From assembly GCF_002245495.1 (NCBI RefSeq), contig NZ_NQJF01000002.1, positions 186,001-250,000 of the forward strand: DNA of 64,000 bases, read 5' to 3'. A program made the position numbers and the translations under genes. The stretch's first letter is position 1, and each line of letters starts with the position of its first letter. Shown in pieces: positions 16,172 to 25,717 of this stretch. The notes under the pieces are model-generated. The model made no database searches. It was not told the origin of the DNA and saw only the letters and a list, made by a program, of their open reading frames with translations. Origin of the DNA: Oceanimonas baumannii. GTDB taxonomy: Bacteria > Pseudomonadota > Gammaproteobacteria > Enterobacterales > Aeromonadaceae.

Positions 16172-16198
16172 GCCGGCGTCACGATCACTGACGCCGGC
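16172..16198 (+). terminator. Intercistronic hairpin between TRAP binding protein and permease
   Basis: A ten-base-pair stem GCCGGCGTCA / TGACGCCGGC with a seven-base loop. No T-run follows, so it is more likely a stabilising or attenuating stem-loop that favours dctP-like mRNA over permease mRNA than a full terminator. Confidence 0.55.
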
Positions 16199-16266
16199 GT
16201 TGAGCCTGGGGGGGATGATAAGGTCCGCCCGTTTTATTGGCTGAAGGACTGTGCCGGAGCGGCCTT

Positions 16267-18219
16267 ATGGAACTGTTAAAACCTCGTGTCAGTCAGGCGG
16301 AAATAAAAAGCGCATATCCACTGGCAAATATATTTAATAACGTTGAAAAGCCTTTCCTGTTTATTGGTTTGATAGTGATGATTTTCATCATTAATTATCA
16401 GACTTTTTTCAGGTATGGAATATCTACCCTGCTGGAATTGATTGCTACACCGGGCTTTGAACGTATGTTCGGTCACTGGCTGGATACCGAGGCCTTGCGT
16501 GTCCGGGTAAAAAGTGCCGTCGGTTGGGGTGTATGGACCGAAGAACTGGCCCGCTACATTTTTATCTGGATTTCCTATCTTGCCGTGTCTCTCTCCATCC
16601 TGAACCGGGGAGGTATCCGGGTGGATGTATTGCACAACCGGCTATCAGCACACTGGCAAAATATCCTCTGGGTCATGATTGATTTCTGTACTCTGATATT
16701 GGTTTGCCTGTTTGCATACATGGGGCTTGACTACGTCAGGATGCAATTAGAAATGCCACAGACCACGCCGGCGTTGCAAATCGGATACTACATTCCTTAT
16801 CTGATATTGCCTGTTGGTTTTGGCTTGATGGGAATACGTACCCTGCAGGCATTGTGGCGACAAAGCAGGGGCATGACGTTGCCGAGTGTAGCCATGGGGA
16901 TGGCACTGTCGGTTTTACTGTTTTTGCCCGTCATGCTCTCCGATGACTGGAGCGCTTCCCTGTTGTTATTTGGCTACTTTACCCTTTTTCTCGTATTGGG
17001 AGTGCCTATTGCCTTTGCTCTGGGATTGGCGGGACTGACCACGGTATTGGGGGCCGGAACCCTGCCGGTCGATTACCTGGCGCAGATTGCTTTTTCGTCC
17101 ATCGACTCCTTTCCCATCATGGCCATTCCCTTCTTTATTGCCGCCGGCGTCTTTATGGGAGCGGGTGGTCTGTCACGGAGATTGCTGGCACTGGGAGATG
17201 AACTGGTGGGGGCGTTGCCCGGGGGCATGGCTCTGGCCAGTATCATGACCTGTATTTTCTTTGCCTCTATCAGTGGTTCGGGCCCGGCTACCGTCGCAGC
17301 CATCGGATCTATCACCATTCCGGCCATGATTGCCCGGGGTTACGACAAGTATTTTGCCGCGACAATTGTGGCCTGTGCCGGTGCCATCGGGGTGATTATT
17401 CCCCCCAGCAACCCCTTTGTGGTGTATGGCGTGTCGGCTCAGGTATCCATTGGCAAGCTATTTATCGCCGGTATTATCCCCGGGTTAATCATGGGGGCAG
17501 CATTGATGCTGGTTGCCTATCTGATTTCCAGAAAAAATGGCTGGCATGGTGAAATCCGTGAGCGCTCTCTGAAAACCTTTATGTGTGCGGCCTGGCAAGC
17601 CAAGTGGGCACTGATGGTGCCGGTGATTGTGCTGGGCGGGATCTATGGCGGCATCATGACACCGACTGAGGCCGCAGCGGTCGCCGCGCTTTACGGGCTG
17701 ATTGTGGGACTTTTTGTTCACCGGGAGCTGTCATTGAGCAGCTTGTGGGGGGCGAGTCAGGAAGCGGCGAATATCTCTTCCATTATTATTGTGCTGATGG
17801 CTATGGCGACTATCTTCGGCAATATCATGACCATAGAGCAGATCCCTGAAATCATTGCCGAGGCTATCCTGGCGCTGACGTCCAGTAAGCTGATCATCCT
17901 GATTATGATTAACATCTTCCTGCTGTGGATTGGCATTTTTATGGAAGCGTTGGCCGCCATTGTGATCCTGACGCCCATATTACTGCCGTTGGTGACCGCC
18001 GTGGGAGTAAACCCGGTGCATTTCGGGGTCATCATGGTGATGAATCTGGCCATTGGTTTTATTACGCCACCGGTGGGGGTCAACTTGTTTGTGGCCAGTG
18101 GCATTGCCAACGTCAGTATCGGTGGCTTGGCCAAAGCCGTCTGGGTATATCTGTTGGTAATGATTGCCGTGTTGCTGATGATTACCTATTTACCGGAAAT
18201 TTCGCTGTTGCTGCTGTGA
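16267..18219 (+). CDS. TRAP transporter fused DctQ-DctM permease
   Basis: A 650-residue membrane protein. The N-terminal four-helix DctQ part (about residues 20-205) includes WTEELARYIFIWISYLAVSL and GIRVDVLHNRL. The C-terminal 12-helix DctM part (about 215-645) includes FFIAAGVFMGAGGLSRRLL, the motif SISGSGPATVAAIGSITIPA, GVIIPPSNPFVVYGVSAQVS, GGIMTPTEAAAVAALYGL and IGFITPPVGVNLFVASGIAN. It is the Na+-coupled permease for the upstream binding protein; the Q-M fusion occurs in many TRAP systems. ATG 16267 has GGAG seven bases upstream; an upstream in-frame TTG (16237) is less convincing. A hairpin at 18231-18262 separates it from the GlcG-like gene. Confidence 0.93.
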   Translation: MELLKPRVSQAEIKSAYPLANIFNNVEKPFLFIGLIVMIFIINYQTFFRYGISTLLELIATPGFERMFGHWLDTEALRVRVKSAVGWGVWTEELARYIFIWISYLAVSLSILNRGGIRVDVLHNRLSAHWQNILWVMIDFCTLILVCLFAYMGLDYVRMQLEMPQTTPALQIGYYIPYLILPVGFGLMGIRTLQALWRQSRGMTLPSVAMGMALSVLLFLPVMLSDDWSASLLLFGYFTLFLVLGVPIAFALGLAGLTTVLGAGTLPVDYLAQIAFSSIDSFPIMAIPFFIAAGVFMGAGGLSRRLLALGDELVGALPGGMALASIMTCIFFASISGSGPATVAAIGSITIPAMIARGYDKYFAATIVACAGAIGVIIPPSNPFVVYGVSAQVSIGKLFIAGIIPGLIMGAALMLVAYLISRKNGWHGEIRERSLKTFMCAAWQAKWALMVPVIVLGGIYGGIMTPTEAAAVAALYGLIVGLFVHRELSLSSLWGASQEAANISSIIIVLMAMATIFGNIMTIEQIPEIIAEAILALTSSKLIILIMINIFLLWIGIFMEALAAIVILTPILLPLVTAVGVNPVHFGVIMVMNLAIGFITPPVGVNLFVASGIANVSIGGLAKAVWVYLLVMIAVLLMITYLPEISLLLL

Positions 18220-18230
18220 TTTTTTATTAT

Positions 18231-18262
18231 GCCCAAGCGATGCCTTCTGGTTCCGCTTGGGC
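18231..18262 (+). terminator. Hairpin after TRAP permease, possible attenuator
   Basis: GCCCAAGCG pairs with CGCTTGGGC around a 14-base loop, followed by TTT. The short T-run suggests partial termination before the GlcG-like gene. Confidence 0.55.
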
Positions 18263-18293
18263 TTTGGTGCACACTAAAGAATCAGGATGTATT

Positions 18294-18701
18294 TTGAATA
18301 TCAACTTCATGGCATGGGCAGGTGTTACTCTGTCTATGGCCGAGCGTATTGCCGAAGACGGCGGGCGGCCACTTTGTTTCGCGATTGTAGACAGCAGCGG
18401 TTCTCTGGTTCATCTATACCGTATGAATGATGCGCCTCAGCGGTTGGTTACAATTGCCATGGGCAAAGCCTATAGCTCAGCAAAAATGGAGGTGCCGACG
18501 GTTTTATTTCGGCAACGACTACTGGAAGAACAACTTTCATTGGGTGATTTCAAGGATGATGGCCTGACCTCGCTTCCTGGCGGCCAACCCTTGTTTGATG
18601 ACGGTAAACTGATTGGTGCCGTGGGAGTCAGTGGCAGGACGTTGGAGGAGGATGAGGTTCTCAGTCTGCAGTTTGCGCAGCGTATTCAGGCGGCACTGTG
18701 A
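18294..18701 (+). CDS. GlcG/HbpS family heme-binding-like protein (DUF336)
   Basis: A 135-residue protein of the GlcG/HbpS (PF03928) family: VTLSMAERIAEDGGRPLCFA, IVDSSGSLVHLYRMNDAP, GKAYSSAKMEVPTVLF, LPGGQPLFDDGKLIGAVGVS and a C-terminal AQRIQAAL. Members sit beside catabolic operons (glycolate, cobalamin, diols), and some bind heme or degradation products, but the role is unclear. TTG 18294 is the likely start, because AGGA (18284-18287) lies six bases upstream and the product then has normal length. ATG 18309 is an alternative that would trim five residues. It belongs to the TRAP operon and is followed by the IclR gene. Confidence 0.82.
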   Translation: MNINFMAWAGVTLSMAERIAEDGGRPLCFAIVDSSGSLVHLYRMNDAPQRLVTIAMGKAYSSAKMEVPTVLFRQRLLEEQLSLGDFKDDGLTSLPGGQPLFDDGKLIGAVGVSGRTLEEDEVLSLQFAQRIQAAL

Positions 18702-18733
18702 TAAAATGCGGTTACATTCATCCGGGAGGGATT

Positions 18734-19501
18734 ATGAGCACTGCTGCCAGCACAACCAATTCGACTTTGCTTCGTGCCTTTGCCTTGATCGAAACAATGC
18801 TGAAGGAAGACAGGGCCATCACCGCGGCCGAGCTTTGTCAGCGACTGGATGTGCCCAAGCCGACGGTGCACCGGATTATCGGACAGCTGGAGCAGGAAGG
18901 GTTACTGCAGAGGGAGCCGGATGGTCGTTACCTTAGCCCCGGCCCCCGGTTGCGTAAAATAGCATTGGGTGTGCTGGCGCAGAGAGGGGTAGGTGCGGCA
19001 AGACGAGCTGTGCTGCAGAAGCTGGCGGATGAGCTGGGTGAAACCTGTAACATTGCATTGCTGGATGGCCATGAGCTGCTGTATTTCGAGCGGATAGAAA
19101 CCAACTGGCCGGTGCGCATTCAGCTGCATCCGGGCTCACGCATGCCTTTACACAGCACAGCTGCCGGCAAGCTTCTGCTGGCGTTGATGCCAACACACCG
19201 GCGTAAGGCGCTGCTGTCTGCTTTGAATCTGGAGCCTCATACACCTCATACCATTACCGACAGGGAGCGGTTGGAAAGGGAGCTGGAACAGATTGCTGAA
19301 AATACCCTGAGTATTGATAACGAGGAAATGTTTGAAGGCATGGTAGCCATTGCGGTTCCTGTCTACGACGAGGTAGGTCAGGTGCGTGCGGCGCTGGCGG
19401 TGCATGCTCCTACGGCCCGTAAGCCGCTTGCCAGCCTGATGGAATGGGCACCTGCCCTGCGCCGGGCGGCGGTGCAACTGGAAAAGGTACTCGATCTTTA
19501 A
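18734..19501 (+). CDS. IclR-family transcriptional regulator
   Basis: A 255-residue regulator starting at ATG 18734 after GGGAGG. The N-terminal winged helix (about residues 10-75) has TLLRAFALIETML, ITAAELCQRLDVPKPTVHRI and GLLQREPDGRYLSPGPRLRK. The C-terminal IclR effector domain has LADELGETCNIALLDGHELL, RMPLHSTAAGKLLLA and AIAVPVYDEVGQVRAALAVH. It is the last gene of the TRAP/GlcG run and probably controls it in response to a small aromatic or carboxylic ligand. The dyad at 15018-15032 is a candidate target. Which of LysR and IclR governs which promoter cannot be read from the sequence. Confidence 0.93.
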   Translation: MSTAASTTNSTLLRAFALIETMLKEDRAITAAELCQRLDVPKPTVHRIIGQLEQEGLLQREPDGRYLSPGPRLRKIALGVLAQRGVGAARRAVLQKLADELGETCNIALLDGHELLYFERIETNWPVRIQLHPGSRMPLHSTAAGKLLLALMPTHRRKALLSALNLEPHTPHTITDRERLERELEQIAENTLSIDNEEMFEGMVAIAVPVYDEVGQVRAALAVHAPTARKPLASLMEWAPALRRAAVQLEKVLDL

Positions 19502-19522
19502 TATCCGGGCCTTGAGCCTGGA

Positions 19523-21004
19523 CTATATCCCTTCTTTCTCCTGCTTTTTCGCCAGCTCGGCCTTCACTTCCGCCAGCAGCCGGATACCGGGTTCGATGCG
19601 ATCCAGGGGAATGGCCGAGAAGCCGAGCTTGACCGTGTTGGTCGGCAACCCAGCTCCTATGTGATAGCTGTCGCCACTGATGATCAGCAGGCCATGGTCG
19701 GCCGCCCGTTTTTTCAGCTCCGTACCGTCCAGCCCGGCCGGCAGTGTCAGCCAGCAGGAGGAGCCGCCGATGGACGATGCCCTGCAGTCAGGCAGGTGTT
19801 GTTGCAGGGCATCGCTCAGGCAGCGGGCGCGCTGTTCAAATTCCCGGGCCAGTTTTCGTACCAGAGTGTCGTGATAGCCGAGCGACAGAAACAGGGCAAC
19901 GGCGCGCTGATTGTTGAGCGGCGGGTGACGTAGCATCAGCTGGCGCAGGTTGCGTGCTTCCCGTATCAACGGAGCCGGACCCACCAGAAAGCCCAAGCGC
20001 AGTCCGGGTGCCAGGGTTTTTGACAAGCTGCCGACATAAAGTACACGCCCACGGTTATCCATGCTTTTCAGCGCCGGGGTCGGGTGGCTGCCGAAGTTCA
20101 TTTCCATTTCATAGTCGTCTTCAATGAGCAGGAAGTCGTGTAGTTCGGCCTGCTCCAGCAAGGCTTGCCGTCGTTCCAGTGGCAGGGTAACCGTGGTCGG
20201 ACACTGGTGGCTGGGAGTGAGGTAAATGGCTCTGCAGCCGGACAGGCGGTCGTTGATGACCAGTCCTTCCTTATCGACCGCCAGGCTTTGTACTCGGGCA
20301 CCAAACAGGCGGGCGATGTGGGCCGCGCTGGGGTACCCGGGATCTTCAATGCCGAAGCAGGATTTTTCATCCAGTAGTAGCTGGGCCAGCAGATAAAGCG
20401 CCTGTTGGGAGCCGACGGTGATCAGGATTTCGTCGGTGTGGGCCTGAATGCCCCGGCCGGGCAGGATACGTCGTTGCAATTGTTCAAGCAGCAGGGGATC
20501 GTCGCTGTCGTAGCGATCCGAACTCCAGTCCTTGATGGCCTGCACACTCACTGCATCGCGCCAGCATTTGCGCCAGTGGTCAAGAGGGAACAGACTACTG
20601 TCGAGCTGGCTGTAGACAAAGGGGTAGCGATAACGTTGCCAGTTGTGGGACAGACTGGCATTGGGCTGCTGGCCCGGGCTGACCTTGAGCCGGTGTGTCC
20701 AGTCCAGGGCAGGGAGTGAGCCGTGTCCGGTACCGGGAATGGCGGGCTGGGCTGCCGGCAGATCGGGATTAACAAAATAGCCACGGCGTTCGCGGGCAAT
20801 AAGGTAACCGTCAGAAACCAGATCGTCATAGACCTGAACGATGGTATTACGTGCCACATTCAGGTTTTTTGCCAGATTTCTGCAGGAGGGCAAGGCCCGA
20901 TCAGCCGCTATAAATCCGTTGAGAATAGCGTTAACCAGGTGCTCCCGTACCTGTTGCTGCAGGGTTGAAGGGGCGTTTCGGTCCAGCGGAAACAAGGCGG
21001 GCAT
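19523..21004 (-). CDS. MocR/GabR/PdxR-type regulator (GntR HTH fused to PLP aminotransferase fold)
   Basis: A 493-residue fusion. Residues 1-75 are a GntR winged helix (STLQQQVREHLVNAILNGFI, LPSCRNLAKNLNVARNTIVQ, LVSDGYLIARERRGYFV). Residues about 110-490 are a class I aminotransferase fold with the PLP-lysine in VLYVGSLSKTLAPGLRLGFL, together with PSHQCPTTVTLPLERRQ and FLLIEDDYEMEMNF. Members sense PLP or PLP-amino-acid adducts and control vitamin B6, GABA or amino-acid genes. It lies 92 bases downstream of azlCD on the same strand, so it may be co-transcribed with that branched-chain amino-acid exporter or may regulate it. The target is unknown. Confidence 0.9.
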   Translation of the reverse strand: MPALFPLDRNAPSTLQQQVREHLVNAILNGFIAADRALPSCRNLAKNLNVARNTIVQVYDDLVSDGYLIARERRGYFVNPDLPAAQPAIPGTGHGSLPALDWTHRLKVSPGQQPNASLSHNWQRYRYPFVYSQLDSSLFPLDHWRKCWRDAVSVQAIKDWSSDRYDSDDPLLLEQLQRRILPGRGIQAHTDEILITVGSQQALYLLAQLLLDEKSCFGIEDPGYPSAAHIARLFGARVQSLAVDKEGLVINDRLSGCRAIYLTPSHQCPTTVTLPLERRQALLEQAELHDFLLIEDDYEMEMNFGSHPTPALKSMDNRGRVLYVGSLSKTLAPGLRLGFLVGPAPLIREARNLRQLMLRHPPLNNQRAVALFLSLGYHDTLVRKLAREFEQRARCLSDALQQHLPDCRASSIGGSSCWLTLPAGLDGTELKKRAADHGLLIISGDSYHIGAGLPTNTVKLGFSAIPLDRIEPGIRLLAEVKAELAKKQEKEGI

Positions 21005-21096
21005 ATGAACTGTGCTCCCATGTCAGGTTTGGTGGGACGGTTCGTCACAGCATAGCCAATAATTAATAAAAATGAGACTTTTTGTTTCGTTTTTAA

Positions 21097-21408
21097 TTAC
21101 AGTATCTGCCGCCATAGTGCCGCTGTCAGCACGCCGGCGGTGATAGCGGGCAGCGGCTTTTTAAGCACCAGCATCACCAGGCCGGTGGCCAGCAGTGCAG
21201 CCCGGGCACCGTCGTCGCCGTTGACTGCCTGGGGGGTAAGAATGGCGATCAGCACGGATCCCGACATGGCGCTGATAAAGTTCTGCACCCGGCGGTTAAT
21301 GGGAATAACGGACATGATCAGCACACCACCCAGCCGGGTGAACAGGGTAACCACCGCCATGACAGCGATAATAAGCAGGGTGCCGCTGCCTGTGGTTTCC
21401 AGCATCAT
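21097..21408 (-). CDS. azlD: AzlD-family branched-chain amino acid exporter subunit
   Basis: A 103-residue membrane protein with four helices: LLIIAVMAVVTLFTRLGGVL, NFISAMSGSVLIAILTPQAV, AALLATGLVMLVLKKPLPAI and ITAGVLTAALWRQIL. AzlD is the small partner of AzlC; together they form branched-chain amino-acid exporters of the BrnFE/AzlCD type. The start ATG at 21408 overlaps the azlC stop (ATGATG with TGA inside) and has AAAGGG just upstream; the adjacent ATG at 21405 is equally possible. A longer upstream frame is ignored because it runs into azlC. Confidence 0.88.
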   Translation of the reverse strand: MMLETTGSGTLLIIAVMAVVTLFTRLGGVLIMSVIPINRRVQNFISAMSGSVLIAILTPQAVNGDDGARAALLATGLVMLVLKKPLPAITAGVLTAALWRQIL

Positions 21409-22112
21409 TTCCCTTTCTCCATCCAAATTGCTCCTAATAGTCCGCCGGCCAGCGCACCTACCACCACATGGCTGTTTTCCGGCAGCCACCAGTACGCAGC
21501 CATAGAACTCCCCCCGGCTACTATCCAGATGACCAGGGTACGAAGATCCTTGCGTGCTCCCAGCGCCATGGCCAGCAGGAAGCAGCCCAGCACCATATCG
21601 AGGCCGATGCTGACCGGATCTTCAATGGCGCTGCCGAAACGGATTCCGAGCCAGGTGCCGACCATCCAGAAGCCCCAGATCGCCATGCCACCGCCAAATA
21701 AAATCCCCAGAGCCCGTTCACCCTTGTGAAAATGCTGCATTGCCAGGGCCCAGTTGGCATCGGAGGCAAACAGCATAATACCGTAGCGCCTGGCTGGTGG
21801 CAGATGGCGCAGCCAGGGGTAAAGAGTTGCTCCCATCAGCAGGTGACGGGCGTTGATGGCAAAGGTGGTTATCATTAATGGTACCAGCGGCACCTGCAGC
21901 CCCCAGACGTCGAGGGCGGCAAACTGGGAGGTGCCGGCAAACACGGTGGCACTCATCAGCACGATGCTGCCGTCGCTGAGGCCGGTCTGGTGTGCGGCCA
22001 GGCCAAACGCCAGACCAAAGGCGGCCACAAAGAAGGAAAGGGGCAGCAGCTGTTTAAAGCCCTGCCAGATATCCTGCCGGTCCAGCTGGGCCTGGGCCGC
22101 ATAGGTGTCCAT
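21405..22112 (-). CDS. azlC: AzlC-family branched-chain amino acid permease
   Basis: A 235-residue membrane protein with seven to eight helices: LPLSFFVAAFGLAFGLAAHQ, VLMSATVFAGTSQFAALDVW, PLMITTFAINARHLLMGATL, YGIMLFASDANWALAMQ and GLDMVLGCFLLAMALGAR. The FAGTSQFAAL and NARHLLMG motifs are typical of AzlC. I start at the Met beginning MDTYAAQAQ, since the longer reading begins with non-family sequence; the Shine-Dalgarno is weak (GGAA). It is coupled to azlD by a four-base overlap. With the MocR gene next to it, amino-acid or PLP-linked control is possible but unproven. Confidence 0.88.
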   Translation of the reverse strand: MDTYAAQAQLDRQDIWQGFKQLLPLSFFVAAFGLAFGLAAHQTGLSDGSIVLMSATVFAGTSQFAALDVWGLQVPLVPLMITTFAINARHLLMGATLYPWLRHLPPARRYGIMLFASDANWALAMQHFHKGERALGILFGGGMAIWGFWMVGTWLGIRFGSAIEDPVSIGLDMVLGCFLLAMALGARKDLRTLVIWIVAGGSSMAAYWWLPENSHVVVGALAGGLLGAIWMEKGK

Positions 22113-22191
22113 AAAAATTCCGTGTGTGAAGACGTAAAACAGACAGCATACCATAGGGGGTAGTAAGGGCGAGGTGAAGGATCACAACAAT

Positions 22192-22216
22192 AAAAAAGAC
22201 CCGCACGAGGCGGGCC
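22192..22216 (-). terminator. Intrinsic terminator of ettA
   Basis: On the minus strand a GC-rich stem (CCCGC / GCGGG, five-base loop) is followed by six T residues (22197-22192) just after the ettA stop. Confidence 0.7.
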
Positions 22217-22238
22217 TTTGTCAGCACAGCTACAAGCC

Positions 22239-23906
<1,668 letters not shown>

Positions 23907-24121
23907 TTCTATATTGTCCTGATAAATCAGTGAGTTGACAGGCCGTTTTGACAGATCATAGGGCTGAGTGTGAAGCAGCCCGCGGCCAACGCAGGGCCAT
24001 GGTGCTATATGGTACTTGGCTGGGCGGGGAATGCCAGTGGCGAGTAGGATGAAAAGCGAAGATCCTTGCGACCTGAAACGGCGGTAATGCGAAGCAGGCA
24101 CTTATTGTCCTCGTGAGTACA

Positions 24122-24149
24122 CGTCACTCCCGCCTTCGAGGGAGTGACG
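24122..24149. terminator. Hairpin between the BMP protein gene and ettA
   Basis: CGTCACTCCC pairs perfectly with GGGAGTGACG around an eight-base loop. It lies downstream of the BMP gene but lacks a T-run, so it may be a terminator or an mRNA 3'-end stabiliser. The rest of the 289-base gap 23907-24195 shows nothing else I can support. Confidence 0.45.
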
Positions 24150-24195
24150 ATATAGTGCGCAGGAGTGATAACAGAGAAAGATAAGGCTTTCCCGA

Positions 24196-25251
24196 TCAGG
24201 ATTTGTTCTTCAGGGTTTCCTTGAAGGACTGCTCCACAAAGTCGCCGGTAGCGGGGTGGAACTCCTTTCCTTCATAGGTGGTTTTCATGGTGATCTCGCC
24301 GCTGATTAGCTGCTGAGCCAGTTCATCCAGTTTTGCCTGCACCTCGGGGGATACGTCGTCTGCCAGAGTTAGTTTAACCACGTCGCCTTGGCCTAAGCCG
24401 ATTTCGGTGATCTGGTCGGGCTTCCACTGGCCGTTGGTGAAGTCCTGGGCGGCATTGAGAATGGCCACGCTGGCGTCGGCTACTGCCGAGCCGACGAAGG
24501 TCGGATCAACCTGGGTCCAATCGGATACATTACCAATGTGACGCACCTCACTATTGTGTTTCTTAACCTCATCGATCACCCCCTGGCGGCCGCCGTTGAG
24601 CATGGTGTAGATGACATCTGCACCATGCTTAATCTCGGCACCGGCGGTGTCGGCGTTGATTTGGGTGTTGTCCAGATCGCCGGTGAACCAGGTGAGGAAC
24701 TTAGCGTCCGGATTGACGTGCATCAGGCCGTCATAAAAGGCGGCACGACCGATCAATCCCGGCTTGGGCCAGGCACCGGAAATATGGCCTACTATATTGG
24801 TCTCCGTAGTCAGGCCTGCCAGGGCACCGGCCAGCCAGGCGGAGTCTTCCTGGCGCACCACGTAGCTGGACAGGTTGGGGCCTTGTACATGGCCCTGAAT
24901 GACCACAAACTTGATGTTGGGGAATTCCTGGCTCACGGTTTCGGCCGGGCCGTTGCACTGGCCGCCATGGGCGATAATCATGTCGGGGCCTTTTGTGGCC
25001 AGCTCACGCATGGCTTCGGTGAGTAATACCGGATCCGAGGTGGCGGAGATATTGGATACAAAGCTGGCATTTACATCCAACTGATCACGGATTTTTTCGT
25101 AGCCCCGGTAGGCCGCCTGCATAAAGCCGCCGTCGTCATGCTTTCCGGGGATCAGTACGGCAATGTCGGTTTGCTCGGCGGTAATGGCCTGAGCCAGAGG
25201 AGTTAGCGCCAGGCCGGCGGCGACCAGCAGGTTGCGAGAGATCTTGTTCAT
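24196..25251 (-). CDS. BMP/PnrA-family ABC substrate-binding protein
   Basis: A 351-residue exported protein (signal MNKISRNLLVAAGLALTPLA, cleaved after AQA). BMP-family features include DIAVLIPGKHDDGGFMQAAY, RELATKGPDMIIAHGGQ, NIKFVVIQGHVQGPNLSSYV, SAWLAGALAGLTTETNIVGH and HGADVIYTMLNGGRQGVID. Members such as PnrA and Med bind nucleosides; others bind autoinducer-like or sugar ligands. No ATPase or permease gene of a BMP transporter lies on either side, so this is an orphan receptor within the window. Its upstream 187 bases are AT-rich and probably hold its promoter. Confidence 0.87.
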   Translation of the reverse strand: MNKISRNLLVAAGLALTPLAQAITAEQTDIAVLIPGKHDDGGFMQAAYRGYEKIRDQLDVNASFVSNISATSDPVLLTEAMRELATKGPDMIIAHGGQCNGPAETVSQEFPNIKFVVIQGHVQGPNLSSYVVRQEDSAWLAGALAGLTTETNIVGHISGAWPKPGLIGRAAFYDGLMHVNPDAKFLTWFTGDLDNTQINADTAGAEIKHGADVIYTMLNGGRQGVIDEVKKHNSEVRHIGNVSDWTQVDPTFVGSAVADASVAILNAAQDFTNGQWKPDQITEIGLGQGDVVKLTLADDVSPEVQAKLDELAQQLISGEITMKTTYEGKEFHPATGDFVEQSFKETLKNKS

Positions 25252-25411
25252 GGTTTCTTCCTTGATTGTTTCTATATCTGTTGTTAGTTGTAAACTTTAT
25301 TGGTGAAGAAACCCTATTCTTTTGTCTTATGTGTGTTAAATATTTGTTTCGTTTGTTGCGGGGGAGGTCACAAAAAAGAAGGTAGAGCGAGGAGAGGTGG
25401 GGTGTCAGTCA

Positions 25412-25431
25412 ATAAAACCGCATCCTTGCGG
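25412..25431 (-). terminator. Intrinsic terminator after the small secreted ORF
   Basis: On the minus strand CCGCA-AGGA-TGCGG forms a tight hairpin followed by TTTT-ATT. It begins only eight bases after the stop of the small ORF at 25439-25633, which supports that ORF as a real transcript end and possibly as the last gene of the heme operon. Confidence 0.7.
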
Positions 25432-25438
25432 CGGCAAA

Positions 25439-25633
25439 TTATTCCGGATCGCGGTTATTACACCATCGGGTGAGGCAGGCGGAAGCCACTGTGTTACCAA
25501 AAAAGGCCCAGTCCATCCAGACTGGTTTTTGGGTGTGCTTGTCGATGGCTGCAGCTGATACCAGCAGAGGCATCCACAGTGCTGCTAACAATACGCAAGA
25601 GAGCAAGCCTTTTCTTATTTTGATTGTTTTCAT
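25439..25633 (-). CDS. Small secreted protein of unknown function downstream of hmuV
   Basis: A 64-residue ORF. Residues 1-28 form a clear signal peptide (basic MKTIKIRKG, hydrophobic LLSCVLLAALWMPLLV, cleavage after SAA). The mature part of about 36 residues is DKHTQKPVWMDWAFFG followed by NTVASACLTRWCNNRDPE, with two cysteines six residues apart and several tryptophans. I do not recognise a family. It lies 84 bases after hmuV on the same strand and is followed at once by a terminator. A weak purine stretch (GAAAG) precedes the ATG. A link with heme uptake is only positional. Confidence 0.5.
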   Translation of the reverse strand: MKTIKIRKGLLSCVLLAALWMPLLVSAAAIDKHTQKPVWMDWAFFGNTVASACLTRWCNNRDPE

Positions 25634-25717
25634 AAGTACACTTTCAGCTAGAAGAAGGAATGCTTATAGCATGGTTGGCAGGCAGTCAGAAGTGGGAAAA
25701 ATAGCTGTTTCTTTATT

